Source: Catellatospora tritici
GTDB lineage: Bacteria; Actinomycetota; Actinomycetes; Mycobacteriales; Micromonosporaceae
Length of the DNA stretch: 64,000 nucleotides
Assembly: GCF_019083965.1 (NCBI RefSeq)
Contig: NZ_JAHRCY010000003.1
Coordinates: forward strand, 198,706 to 262,705
Direction of reading: 5' to 3'
Position 1 is the stretch's first letter. Each line of letters starts with the position of its first letter. The translations under genes and the position numbers were made by a program. Of the stretch, positions 49,614 through 58,355 are shown piece after piece. The notes beneath the pieces are model-generated. The model was not told where the DNA came from. It made no database searches and saw only the letters and a program-made list of their open reading frames with translations.

Positions 49614-50861
49614 ATGCGGGCACGGCAGTCACTGGCAGCAAGCGCGGCGATCCTGGTCGCGTTCGCCTGGGCGCAGGCCGGGGCGTCACCGGTTGGGCGA
49701 GCGGCGGCGCTGCCCGGAATGGCGACACCACCGCTGGTCGCGTACGCGGGACGGGCGTTCGGCGGCGACTGGCAGTCGTACGGCACGGGCATCTTCGACA
49801 ACGCCCGGGGCGAACTCGGCACCGTGGACAACGACGAGATCAGCTCTCTGCGGGTCGCGCCCGGCTACCGCGTCGTGGCCTGCGTCGAAGGCGGCTCCGA
49901 GGGCCGGGTCGACGAGGGAGACCTCGGCGAGTGCCGCGTCTTCGGGCCAGGTGGCCACGACTCCGTGGGCAACGACCTCGACGACCGGATCTCGCTGCTG
50001 GCGGTGTACGGCGGCCCCACCCGGCACGCGGTCGCCACCGCGTACCAGGGACCAGGGTTCACCGGCGCCGACCTGCCGCTGGGCCCCGGCGGGTTCGAGG
50101 CCGCCACCGGCGCGCTCGACCGGCTCGGCGCGACGATCTCCTCGCTCGCCATCGACGAGGGCTACCGGGCCCTGGCCTGCGACCGCGACAGCGTCTCCGC
50201 CGGAACCGACGCCGACCTCGGGCTGTGCCGCCTGTTCGGCCCCGGTCGTCACAGCGGCGTCGGCGACGACCTGCTGCGCAAGATCTCGCTGGTCGCGGTC
50301 GGCGGTCCCGCGCTGATCGCGACCAGCGACGCCGGTATGGGCGGCCTCACCCAGACTTTCGCCCCCGGCATCCACCAGGCCCTCACGAGCGAGCTGTCCC
50401 AGGTCGGCAACGACACCATCACCTCGCTGCGGGTCGCCGACGGCTACCACGCCATCGCCTGCGAAGACGACCGCACCGACCTCATCGGACAGGGCGACCT
50501 CGGGCTTTGCCGCCGGTACGGCCCCGGCGACCGCGACCTGTCCGGCGGCCGCCTCAACGACGAGGTGTCCCTGCTCGCGGTCTATCCGGGCGGGGCGAGC
50601 GGCGACACCGCCCTCGCCTACGCCGACCGGGACCTCAACGGCGTCTCCGCCGCCTTCGGGCCCGGCTGGTACCCGGCCGCCGACCTCGGCAAGGTCGGCA
50701 ACGACACCGTCAGCTCGCTCAAGGTCCGCTCGGGTCGCGTCGTCGCCTGCGAACACGACCGCGAGAAGCTCGGCACCTGCCGCCTGTTCATCTCCGGCGA
50801 CCACCCCTTCGTGGGTACCACCCTCAACGACCGCACCTCCCTCCTCGCCGTCTCACCCTGA
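49614..50861 (+). CDS. Secreted protein with four beta/gamma-crystallin-like repeats
   Basis: 415 aa from ATG 49614, with GAGGGGG upstream; the signal peptide is RQSLAASAAILVAFAWAQAGA. Four repeats of about 90 residues follow. Each has a strand with a calcium-type N/D-N/D-x-I-S/T-S box (NDEISS, GATISS, NDTITS, NDTVSS), a Cys pair (VACV to GECRVF, LACD to GLCRLF, IACE to GLCRRY, VACE to GTCRLF) and a closing xDxxSLLAVY-like strand. The box is that of beta/gamma-crystallin double-clamp calcium sites; repeat 2 has lost it. Likely a calcium-binding, disulfide-stabilised extracellular protein. Role unknown. Confidence 0.75.
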   Translation: MRARQSLAASAAILVAFAWAQAGASPVGRAAALPGMATPPLVAYAGRAFGGDWQSYGTGIFDNARGELGTVDNDEISSLRVAPGYRVVACVEGGSEGRVDEGDLGECRVFGPGGHDSVGNDLDDRISLLAVYGGPTRHAVATAYQGPGFTGADLPLGPGGFEAATGALDRLGATISSLAIDEGYRALACDRDSVSAGTDADLGLCRLFGPGRHSGVGDDLLRKISLVAVGGPALIATSDAGMGGLTQTFAPGIHQALTSELSQVGNDTITSLRVADGYHAIACEDDRTDLIGQGDLGLCRRYGPGDRDLSGGRLNDEVSLLAVYPGGASGDTALAYADRDLNGVSAAFGPGWYPAADLGKVGNDTVSSLKVRSGRVVACEHDREKLGTCRLFISGDHPFVGTTLNDRTSLLAVSP

Positions 50862-50903
50862 CCGCGTCCCGCGTCCCGCGTCCCGCGCATCCGCGTCGAG
50901 TTC

Positions 50904-50975
50904 GTGCAGTTTCGGGGAAACTGCACGAAAGCGGTCCAAGATTCCTGCAGTTTTCCCGAAACTGCAGGAATCTTG
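50904..50975. repeat. Family B palindromic repeat, copy B4
   Basis: The left arm GTGCAGTTTCGGGGAAA (50904-50920) is followed by a second, nested palindrome: CCAAGATTCCTGCAG at 50937 pairs with CTGCAGGAATCTTGG at 50961. It follows the crystallin-like gene by 42 bp. Repeat A4 begins 66 bp later, so the two families sit side by side. Confidence 0.85.
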
Positions 50976-51041
50976 GCGCGCCCCAGACGGTCCCGGACCC
51001 CCCGACACCGCCCGGCCGGTACCGCTACGCGCTGCTGCGCG

Positions 51042-51094
51042 CGTTGAGAAGGGGCCCTTCTACATCGGAAAGCGATAAGAAGGGGCCCCTCCTT
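51042..51094 (-). repeat. Family A interspersed 53-bp hairpin repeat, copy A4 (inverted)
   Basis: The reverse complement aligns without gaps to A1-A3 over 53 bp. The stem has a GGGGCCCC variant in place of GGGCACC. It lies 75 bp upstream of the second ECF sigma gene. Confidence 0.85.
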
Positions 51095-51169
51095 ACCTCG
51101 GGGTAAAGGTGGGTGGGGTGGTTGGGCGTTGTCCGTGCGACAGTTCTTCCCCTGGGACAGGTGGAGTCG

Positions 51170-51670
51170 ATGGACGATTTCGGAGAGTTCTACGCCGCCC
51201 GCAAGGACGCGGTCTACCGGGCGGTGTTGGTGGCGAGCCGGGGTGCGCCCGGCGCCGAGGACGCGGTCGCCGAGGCGTTCACCCGGGCTTTCGCGCACTG
51301 GGAGACCGTGCGCGCGCATCCGAACCCGGTGGCGTGGGTGCTGCGTACCGCGCTCAACGAGCAGCGGTCCTGGTGGCGGCGGCTGCGCCGGGAGGTGCTG
51401 GGGGAGCCGCCCGAGGTGAGCGTCGAGACCGGTCCGTACGCGGGCCTGGACGCCCGCCTGCGGGCCATGGTGCTGACCCTGCCCCGCCGTCAACGGGAGG
51501 TGCTGGCGCTGCGGGTGCTGGCCGACCTGTCGGCCGAGGAGACCGGCGGGGTGCTGCGGATAACCGCGGCGACCGTGCACGTGCACCTGCACCGCGCGCT
51601 GACGGCGCTGCGTACCCGGTTGGACGCCGCGCTGCCGGACGGTACGCGGCTGGTCGAGGAGGCGATGTGA
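51170..51670 (+). CDS. ECF RNA polymerase sigma factor
   Basis: 166 aa from ATG 51170, with GGAG close upstream. Region 2: FYAARKDAVYRAVLVASRGA, then EDAVAEAFTRAFAHWETVRAHPNPVAWVLRTA. Region 4: LTLPRRQREVLALRVLADLS, then EETGGVLRITAATVHVHLHRALTALR. Stop and next start share TGATG, so it is co-translated with a single-pass membrane protein, probably its anti-sigma partner. Confidence 0.88.
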   Translation: MDDFGEFYAARKDAVYRAVLVASRGAPGAEDAVAEAFTRAFAHWETVRAHPNPVAWVLRTALNEQRSWWRRLRREVLGEPPEVSVETGPYAGLDARLRAMVLTLPRRQREVLALRVLADLSAEETGGVLRITAATVHVHLHRALTALRTRLDAALPDGTRLVEEAM

Positions 51671-52443
51671 TGGCGGTGGAACTGGACGACGAGCGCCTGG
51701 CCGAGCTGGTCCGCCAGGCACACCGCGACACCCATCTCGCGGTGCCGCTGTCGCGGATCACCCGGGGTCGGCCGGTGCCGCGCCTTCGGCCGCTGTCCGC
51801 GGTGCTCGCCGCGGCTGCCCTGGCCGTGCTGGTGCTCCTGGGCACCTGGTGGCTGACCGGCGACGGGGGGCAGCAGCCGCAGCCCGCGTTGCCGTCGGCC
51901 GCGCCGGTGCCGAGTCCGGCGCCGGCGACGGGCAAGCCGCCCCGGCCGTCATCGGACGCGGTGGAGCCGGCGGCCCGGTGCGCCGACTACGCTGCGCCGG
52001 ACATCGGGCCGGACGGGGTCGGCGCGCTGCCGCCGCTGCGGTTCCAGTTGGAGTTGGTGTCCGGCGAGCTGTCGCTGCTGCTGTACGCCAGTGACGGCTG
52101 GGGCGCCGCCTGCTGGCTCACCCCGGACGACGGTCGGGTGGACGCGAACGCCTCCACGTTGACCACGCAGATGAATCCGAGCTACCCGCCGGGGCGGCTG
52201 TCCAACAGCTCCTCGGCGCACGGGACGAATCCGCGCGCGGCGTACACGTTCGGGCGGGTGCCGCCGGGCACGACCCGGGTGGAGGTGCACTTCCCGGGCG
52301 GTGGCAAGGTCGACGCGCAGCTGCGCGACGGCTGGTACGTCTACGCCGCCGCCGGGGACGACTCCGATCCGATCGCCGAGATCACCGAGATCGTGGCGTA
52401 CACGCCGAGCGGGGCACAGACCCTGCCGATCGAGCACGGCTGA
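51670..52443 (+). CDS. Single-pass membrane protein, putative anti-sigma factor
   Basis: 257 aa from ATG 51670 (GTG 51667 is one codon longer). The cytoplasmic N-terminus (about 42 residues) is followed by a membrane helix LSAVLAAAALAVLVLLGTWWL, a Pro-rich spacer and an outer beta-rich domain with two Cys (AARCADYAA and AACWLTPDD). Its coupling to the sigma gene argues for an anti-sigma role; the ZAS motif is absent. Confidence 0.7.
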   Translation: MAVELDDERLAELVRQAHRDTHLAVPLSRITRGRPVPRLRPLSAVLAAAALAVLVLLGTWWLTGDGGQQPQPALPSAAPVPSPAPATGKPPRPSSDAVEPAARCADYAAPDIGPDGVGALPPLRFQLELVSGELSLLLYASDGWGAACWLTPDDGRVDANASTLTTQMNPSYPPGRLSNSSSAHGTNPRAAYTFGRVPPGTTRVEVHFPGGGKVDAQLRDGWYVYAAAGDDSDPIAEITEIVAYTPSGAQTLPIEHG

Positions 52444-52445
52444 GT

Positions 52446-52482
52446 CGCCGGGGCGCCGCCCCGACGCGGCGGCGCCCCGGCG
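52446..52482 (+). terminator. GC-rich hairpin after the anti-sigma gene
   Basis: A 15-bp perfect stem (52446-52460/52468-52482) starts 3 nt after the stop codon. Confidence 0.85.
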
Positions 52483-52506
52483 CGGTCGGCTCGTTACGAT
52501 GCGCCG

Positions 52507-53061
52507 ATGCAGCCTGACCTGTCCCGGCCCTGTTCGTGCCGCCTGTGCGTGCCCTCGGCGGAGGAGTTGCCCCCGCATCGGCAGACGGTCGTCGACCATG
52601 TCGCCGAGTTCGGCTGGCACGCGGCCGGGGTGCTCGCCGACGACCAGTCGCCCGGCTGGGCGTACACGGTGGGGTTGTGGCACAGCCTGGGGCGGCCGGA
52701 GGTGGCGGTGTTCGGGCTGCCGGTCGAGAAGGCGATGGACATCGTCAACGTGGCCGGGCGGCTGGTCCGCGACGGGGGTGCGCTGGACGACGGGCAGCAC
52801 AGCGACGACATCCTGCGCGGCGTACCGGTCGCCGTGCGTACGGCCCATGTGAGCTGGTACGGCGACCTGTTCGGCCAGGCCGTCGGCTTCTACCAGGGCA
52901 AGGTCCCGCCGATGCGGCAACTGGTCTGGCCCGACCGCGCCGGCCGCTGGCCCTGGGACGCCGAAGTGGAGGCGTCCTGCCGCGAGAGCCAGCCGATGCT
53001 GTGGCTGCCCTGGGACGACCACCCCCGCAACGCCTGGACCGCCCTGCGCGAGGAGGGCTGA
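52507..53061 (+). CDS. DUF4262 protein
   Basis: 184 aa from ATG 52507. CSCRLCVPSAEE at the start carries Cys residues that could hold a metal; the conserved DUF4262 phrases are GWAYTVGLWHSLGRPEVAVFGLP, then WPDRAGRWPWD and QPMLW near the end. Function unknown. TTACGAT lies 8-14 bases upstream of the ATG with no ribosome site, suggesting a leaderless mRNA. TGATG overlap with the next gene. Confidence 0.8.
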   Translation: MQPDLSRPCSCRLCVPSAEELPPHRQTVVDHVAEFGWHAAGVLADDQSPGWAYTVGLWHSLGRPEVAVFGLPVEKAMDIVNVAGRLVRDGGALDDGQHSDDILRGVPVAVRTAHVSWYGDLFGQAVGFYQGKVPPMRQLVWPDRAGRWPWDAEVEASCRESQPMLWLPWDDHPRNAWTALREEG

Positions 53062-53672
53062 TGGAATCGGCGTGGCCGGAGGTGCTGGCGGCGGTGGCGG
53101 CTGCGCCGTACCCGGTGGAGGTGTTGGGCGCTGAACCGGAGCGGGCGCTGCGCTGCCTGGCGGGGTTGGAGATCTCGGCGCGGTCCTGGCTCGGGGCGGT
53201 GACTTTGCACAGTGGCGGCCTGCTGGTCGACCACGGCTGGCTGCGGGTGCTCGGCGGCGGCACCGACACCCTGCCCGACGTGCTGGCCGAGGCCGATCCC
53301 TCCCACGGTGGCCTGGTCATCGCGTACGACGTCCTCGGCGGCACCTTCCTCTGGGCACCGGCCGAACCCGGCGCCCGCCCGACCGTCCACTACTTCGCCC
53401 CGGACGCGCTGCGGTGGGAGGACCTCGAGGTCGGGTACGCAGAATGGCTGAACGCCATGCTGTCCGGCGCGCTGACCGGCTTCTACGAGAACCTGCGCTG
53501 GCCCGGCTGGACCGACGAGGTCGCCGCTACCCGTCCGGACCAGGGAATCAACATGTTCCCGCCGCTGTGGACGAAGGAGGGCAAGGACCTGTCGGCGGCC
53601 TCGCGCCGGGCCATTCCGCTGCCCGAACTGATCAGCTATCACCAGCACTGCGCCGAGCAGCTCGGCGGATAA
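53061..53672 (+). CDS. DUF2625 protein
   Basis: 203 aa from ATG 53061 in a TGATG overlap. Conserved features include LGAVTLHSGGLLVDHGWLRVLGGG, LVIAYDVLGGTFLWAP and WTDEVAATRPDQGINMFPPLWT. These match the DUF2625 family; no enzyme activity is known. It is co-translated with the DUF4262 gene, so the two may act on one another. Confidence 0.75.
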   Translation: MESAWPEVLAAVAAAPYPVEVLGAEPERALRCLAGLEISARSWLGAVTLHSGGLLVDHGWLRVLGGGTDTLPDVLAEADPSHGGLVIAYDVLGGTFLWAPAEPGARPTVHYFAPDALRWEDLEVGYAEWLNAMLSGALTGFYENLRWPGWTDEVAATRPDQGINMFPPLWTKEGKDLSAASRRAIPLPELISYHQHCAEQLGG

Positions 53673-53712
53673 TCGGCTGCGTCGATGGTGTGGTCCGGCT
53701 ACCTTGATCGGC

Positions 53713-53910
53713 ATGACGACGATGCTGGTACAGGTGGATCTGAGGTCGAGCGGGCGCTATCTGACGTGCTGGGTCGAGCCGAAGGTGCGCGTGGGCGACC
53801 AGGTCACGCTGAAGACCTCGGACGAGCCCGCCCGCCGCTGGGACGTGCTGCGCGTGGGCGAGCCCCGCGTCACCACGGACATCAAGCGCGGCTGGAACAA
53901 CAACATCTGA
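53713..53910 (+). CDS. Conserved small protein of unknown function
   Basis: 65 aa from ATG 53713 (TTG 53704 would add three residues). All-beta look: MLVQVDLRSSGRYLTCWVEP, then VGDQVTLKTSDEPARRWDVLRVGE, like a small SH3- or OB-type barrel. It ends in RGWNNNI. TACCTT is 10 bp upstream of the start and no ribosome site is seen, so the message may be leaderless. A strong terminator follows. Confidence 0.65.
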   Translation: MTTMLVQVDLRSSGRYLTCWVEPKVRVGDQVTLKTSDEPARRWDVLRVGEPRVTTDIKRGWNNNI

Positions 53911-53929
53911 ACTGTTGAATGCGCTGGTG

Positions 53930-53963
53930 AACCGCCTCGTCCCGCCGGGACGGGGCGGTTTTC
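53930..53963 (+). terminator. Rho-independent terminator
   Basis: A 14-bp stem with one G-U pair (53930-53943/53947-53960), a 3-nt loop and then TTTT. It is the only hairpin in the window with a short U-tract, just after the small-protein gene. Confidence 0.9.
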
Positions 53964-54009
53964 GCATGTTGCGTGAATGGAGCGGCGTCGGATTGGGCAT
54001 GCTGGACCC

Positions 54010-55740
54010 ATGAGCGAGGCGGGAGCAGGGCTGGCGGCGTCGCTGGTGCGCCTGCGCGACGAGCTGGCCGGGGTCGGCTACCCGCTGCCGCTGCCCGACG
54101 CCGCCACCGACTCGGCCCTGGCCAGGGCCACGGTGGGTCAGCTCGACGACTACCTGATCCCGCGCCTGGCGCGGCTGGACGCCCCGTTGCTGGCGGTGGC
54201 GGGCGGTTCCACCGGCGCGGGCAAGTCGACGCTGGTCAACAGTCTGGTGCAGGCGCCGGTGAGCGTGGCCGGGGCGCGGCGCCCGACGACCCGGGCGCCG
54301 GTGCTGGTGTGCCATCCCGGTGACGCGTCGTGGTTCGGGCAGGCGCAGCTGCTGCCCCGGCTGGGGCGTACGCACACGTCGGGCGGCTCCGGCACCGACC
54401 TGGTGATCGTCACGTCGTCCGTGCTGACCCCGGGCTTGGCGCTGCTGGACGCCCCGGACATCGACTCGGTCGAGGAGGCCAACCGGGCGCTGGCCGAGCA
54501 GCTGCTGGCCGCCGCGGACCTGTGGCTGTTCGTGACGACCGCGGTCCGCTACGCCGACGCGGTGCCGTGGGAGCTGCTGACCACCGCCCGTGACCGGGGC
54601 ACCGCCGTCGCGGTGGTGCTCAACCGGGTGCCGCCCGGCGCCGACGGCGAGGTCGTGCCGCACCTGCGGGAGATGCTGGCCGAGCACGGCCTGGGCGAGA
54701 TCGGCCTGTACGTGGTGGCCGAGCGCCGCCTGGACGAGCAGGGCCTGCTGCCGCCGGAGGCGGTGGCGCCGCTGCGCGACTGGCTGGACCAGCTGGCCCG
54801 CTCGGCGGCCGAACGGGCCCGGGTGATCCGGCAGACCGTCGACGGGGCGGTGGCCGCGCTGGGGCCGTCCACCGACCGGCTGGCCGCGAGCGCGGACGGG
54901 CAGGCCGCGGCCGTGGGTGAGCTGCGCGAGGCCGCCGACCGGGCGTACCGCGACGCCGAGCTGACCGTCGACCACGGTCTGCGCGACGGGCTGCTGTTCC
55001 GGGGCGAGGTGCTGACCCGCTGGCAGGAGCTGGTCGGCACGGGCGAGTTCATGCGGGGGCTACAGGCGAAGGTGGGCCGCTGGCGCGACCGGATAGTCGC
55101 GGCGGTCTCCGGCAAGCCGCTGCCCGACGAGCAGCTGAAGACCGCGCTGGAGTCGGGTCTGGTGACGTTCCTGCACAGTACGGCCGCCGACGCCGCCGAG
55201 CAGGCGGTCGCCGCGTGGCGCACCCGGCCCGCGGGCCTGGCGGTGCTGGCCGGTCCCGGCGGTCCGGAGCTGGCCGCGCCCTCACCCGACCTGCCCGCGC
55301 GGGCCGACCGGCTGGTGCGCGACTGGCAGCGTGGCGTGCTGGAACTGGTCCGCACCGAGTCGGGCAACCGCCTGTTCGCCGCCAAGGCCAGCGCGTACGC
55401 GGTGAACGCGCTCGGGCTGTGCCTGATGGTCGCGACGTTCGCGGCGACCGCGTTCATCCCGACCGGCGCCGAGATCGCGGTCGCGGGCGGCACCACCATC
55501 GCCGCACAGAAGGTGCTGGAGGCGGTCTTCGGCGACCAGGCGGTGCGACGGCTGGCCGAGCAGGCTCGAAAGGACCTGCTGGCCCGGGTGCGCACCCTGT
55601 ACGGCGAGGAGGCGCGGCGGTTCCACGCGGTGCTCGCCGCGATCGGCGTCGACCCGGACGCGGGGCAGCGGCTGCGCGCCGCGGCCTCGGCGGTGCGCGC
55701 GGCCCGGCAGGCCGACCCGATCCCGGGCGCGGCGGCATGA
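54010..55740 (+). CDS. Dynamin-family GTPase with C-terminal membrane hairpin
   Basis: 576 aa from ATG 54010. P-loop AVAGGSTGAGKSTLVNSLV (G1), RPTTRAPV (G2 Thr), LLDAPDIDSVEE (G3) and VVLNRVPP (G4). The C-terminal half is helical with a membrane pair near GLCLMVATFAATAFIP, then EIAVAGGTTIAAQKVLEAVFG. It is coupled by ATGA to a second GTPase gene. Paired bacterial dynamin-like genes (DynA/DynB of Streptomyces) stabilise FtsZ rings in sporulation septation; that role here is inference. Confidence 0.82.
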   Translation: MSEAGAGLAASLVRLRDELAGVGYPLPLPDAATDSALARATVGQLDDYLIPRLARLDAPLLAVAGGSTGAGKSTLVNSLVQAPVSVAGARRPTTRAPVLVCHPGDASWFGQAQLLPRLGRTHTSGGSGTDLVIVTSSVLTPGLALLDAPDIDSVEEANRALAEQLLAAADLWLFVTTAVRYADAVPWELLTTARDRGTAVAVVLNRVPPGADGEVVPHLREMLAEHGLGEIGLYVVAERRLDEQGLLPPEAVAPLRDWLDQLARSAAERARVIRQTVDGAVAALGPSTDRLAASADGQAAAVGELREAADRAYRDAELTVDHGLRDGLLFRGEVLTRWQELVGTGEFMRGLQAKVGRWRDRIVAAVSGKPLPDEQLKTALESGLVTFLHSTAADAAEQAVAAWRTRPAGLAVLAGPGGPELAAPSPDLPARADRLVRDWQRGVLELVRTESGNRLFAAKASAYAVNALGLCLMVATFAATAFIPTGAEIAVAGGTTIAAQKVLEAVFGDQAVRRLAEQARKDLLARVRTLYGEEARRFHAVLAAIGVDPDAGQRLRAAASAVRAARQADPIPGAAA

Positions 55741-57359
55741 CCGACTCCGCCGTGTACGACCGCATCGAGGCGCTGCGCCGGTTCAGCACCGCCGCGCAGC
55801 CGTACCTGCCGGAGCCCGAGCTGGCCGCCGCGCGGGTCCTGGCCGTCAAGGCCGACGAGCGGCTGGCACTGTCGCGGGCGCACACCGTGGTGGCGCTGGC
55901 CGGGGCGACCGGCACCGGCAAGTCCAGCATCTTCAACGCGCTGGCCGGGCTGACGCTGTCGCAGGCGGGACTGCGCCGACCCACCACCGGCCAGGCGCAC
56001 GCCTGCGTCTGGGGCGACCAGCCCGCCGACGACCTGCTCGACTGGCTCGGGGTGGGCAAGCGTTTCTCCCGGCCGGGCGGCGCCGACCCGGACCTGTCCG
56101 GCCTGGTGCTGCTGGATCTGCCCGACTTCGACTCGGTGCACGACGCGCACCGGGCCGAGGTGGACCGGCTGCTGAAGGTGGTCGACCTGATCGTGTGGGT
56201 GCTGCACCCGCAGAAGTACGCCGACAAGATCGTCCACCACGGCTACCTGGCCCGGTTCCACCGCCACCGCGAGATCACCGTGGTCGACCTCAACCAGGTC
56301 GATCTGCTGTCCCCGGACGACCTGCAGCTGTGCCTGCTCGACCTGCGGCGGCTGCTCGCCGATGACGGCCTGACCGACGTGCCCGTGCTCACCAGTTCCA
56401 CCGTCGGCCCGCCGGGGCTGTCGGCGCTGGCCGACACGGTCGGCACGAAGGTCGCGGCCCGGCAGGCGGCGTTGCGGCGGCTGGCCGCCGATGTGGACGA
56501 CGCCGTCGCAGACCTGCGCCCACTGGTCGCGCCGGACCTGCCCAAGGACGCGCTGGGCAAGCAGACGCTACGGCCGCTGACCGACGCGCTGGCGCGCGCG
56601 GCGGGGGTGCCGCTGGTGGCGCAGGCGACCGAGCGGGCGTACGTGCACCGGGCCCGCAAACGAACCGGCTGGCCGCCGCTGCGCTGGGTCCGCCGGCTGC
56701 GCCCCGACCCGCTGATCCGGCTGCACCTGGGCGGCCTGACCGAGGACACCCCACCCGGCATGGCCGGTTCGGTGGGCGCCACCTCGATCAGCCCGGCCGC
56801 GCCCGCCGAGAAGGCCGCGGTGGCGCTGACTCTGCGCGACACCGCCGCCCGCGCCGGGGCGACCCTGCCCGCACCCTGGCGGGAGAGCCTGCTCGCGGCC
56901 GTACGCTCCGGGGCCGACGGGCTGCCCGACGCGCTGGACCGGGCGGTGGCGAGCACCGACCTGGGCGTGGCCCGACCCCGGGCCTGGTGGCGGGTGATCA
57001 ACCTGCTGCAATGGATCTTCACGCTGGTGGCGCTGGTCGGACTGCTGTGGCTGGGCCTGCGCTGGGCCATGTTCGCCCTGGCACTGCCGCAACTGCCGCT
57101 GCCGCAGGTGGCGGTGCAGGGCTGGCAGGTGCCGACGCCCACCGCGCTGCTGGCGGGCGGTCTGCTCGCCGGGCTGCTGCTGTCGCTGTTGGTGCGTCCG
57201 GTGGTGCGGCTGGCCGCCGTGCGCAGGCGCAAGCGGGCCGCCGCGCGGCTGCGCGCCAATGTGGAGCGGGTGGCCCGCGAGCAGGTGCTGGCCCCGGCGC
57301 AGCGGGTGCTCGACGCGTATGCCCAGGCCAGGCAGGCGCTGACGCAGGCGGGAGGCTGA
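55737..57359 (+). CDS. Second dynamin/YfjP-like GTPase with two membrane helices
   Basis: 540 aa from ATG 55737 in an ATGA overlap. G1 is ALAGATGTGKSSIFNAL, G2 RPTTGQAHA, G3 LLDLPDFDSVHDA and G4 VVDLNQVDLL. After a long helical part, two helices (LLQWIFTLVALVGLLWLG and ALLAGGLLAGLLLSLLV) anchor it. The G3 position has Pro-Asp in place of the usual Gly. The two GTPases probably form a hetero-oligomer at the membrane. Confidence 0.85.
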   Translation: MTDSAVYDRIEALRRFSTAAQPYLPEPELAAARVLAVKADERLALSRAHTVVALAGATGTGKSSIFNALAGLTLSQAGLRRPTTGQAHACVWGDQPADDLLDWLGVGKRFSRPGGADPDLSGLVLLDLPDFDSVHDAHRAEVDRLLKVVDLIVWVLHPQKYADKIVHHGYLARFHRHREITVVDLNQVDLLSPDDLQLCLLDLRRLLADDGLTDVPVLTSSTVGPPGLSALADTVGTKVAARQAALRRLAADVDDAVADLRPLVAPDLPKDALGKQTLRPLTDALARAAGVPLVAQATERAYVHRARKRTGWPPLRWVRRLRPDPLIRLHLGGLTEDTPPGMAGSVGATSISPAAPAEKAAVALTLRDTAARAGATLPAPWRESLLAAVRSGADGLPDALDRAVASTDLGVARPRAWWRVINLLQWIFTLVALVGLLWLGLRWAMFALALPQLPLPQVAVQGWQVPTPTALLAGGLLAGLLLSLLVRPVVRLAAVRRRKRAAARLRANVERVAREQVLAPAQRVLDAYAQARQALTQAGG

Positions 57360-57412
57360 CGTGCCGCAGCCCCGTGCGCGACGGGTCCGGTCGATGCGGT
57401 GAGATGGTCGGC

Positions 57413-58153
57413 GTGTGCACGGTGATCCTCAGCTGGGAGCCCGCCGCCCGTACGCCGTTGCTGGTGCTGGCCGTACGGGACGAGGTGCTCGACCGGCCGT
57501 GGCTGCCTCCGGCGCGGCACTGGCCGCGGCTGCGGCTGGTCGGCGGCCTGGACCGGCTCTCCGGCGGCACCTGGCTGGCCGCCGACCCGGACACCGGCCG
57601 GGTGGCCTGCGTGCTCAACGGCTCGGGCCGCGAGCCCGACCCGGCGCTGCGGCACTCGCGCGGTGACCTGCCGCTGGCCGCGGCGACCGGCGCGCCGCCA
57701 CCGGCCGACCTCAGCCGGTACTCGCCGTTCCACCTGGTCACCTTCCCGCCGGGGGAGGCGGCCCGGTTGGCGAGCTGGGACGGGCTGCGGTTGGTCGAGT
57801 CGACGCTGCCCACCGGGGTGACCGTGGTGTCCAATACGGGCGCCGACCTCGCCGACCCGCGTACGGCGGCGCTGACCGCCCAGCTCACCGCCGCGCCGCG
57901 CCCCGATCCGCGCCCCGGCGACGCGCCCGCCGACGCCTGGGCGAGCTGGCTGCGACCGCTGGCCGCACAGCGGGTCGCGCCACCCGCCGACCAGCACGCC
58001 ATCTTCCGGCGCGGCACCGTCGAGGGACGGGTGGCGTACGGCTCGAACTCGCTGACCCTGCTCGCGGTCGCCCCTGGTCAGCTGCGCTACGACTTCACCG
58101 CGCTCGGCGATCCACCGTGGCCGCCGCTGGGGTTGACCACGGTGCTCGGCTGA
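57413..58153 (+). CDS. NRDE-family (TANGO2-like) protein
   Basis: 246 aa. GTG 57413 is preferred over ATG 57404 because the family starts Met-Cys-Thr (here translated MCTVILSWEP), where Cys2 is the likely N-terminal nucleophile. NRDE proteins contain Asn-Arg-Asp-Glu near residue 15-20, seen here as VRDEVLDRPW. Later FHLVTFPP and IFRRGTVEGRVAYGSNSLTLLAV also fit. Human TANGO2 is implicated in haem or lipid metabolism; the bacterial role is not established. Confidence 0.85.
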   Translation: MCTVILSWEPAARTPLLVLAVRDEVLDRPWLPPARHWPRLRLVGGLDRLSGGTWLAADPDTGRVACVLNGSGREPDPALRHSRGDLPLAAATGAPPPADLSRYSPFHLVTFPPGEAARLASWDGLRLVESTLPTGVTVVSNTGADLADPRTAALTAQLTAAPRPDPRPGDAPADAWASWLRPLAAQRVAPPADQHAIFRRGTVEGRVAYGSNSLTLLAVAPGQLRYDFTALGDPPWPPLGLTTVLG

Positions 58154-58355
58154 GCCGAACGGCTGCTCGCGGGCCCGGCGTCAACCCCTACGCGGTGTGA
58201 TGCGTCCGCATTAATTTCTATGCATCGACCCCTGGACATCGCCGCCGCTTTCCCCCTAAATGGATCGAGACTCGCGGCAGGCCGGCCGCGAGCTCGTGGC
58301 GGTGGGGGTGACCGGTGGGGTCCTGTCCGTGTGCCGCCAGGTCGAAGGGGTGGGG

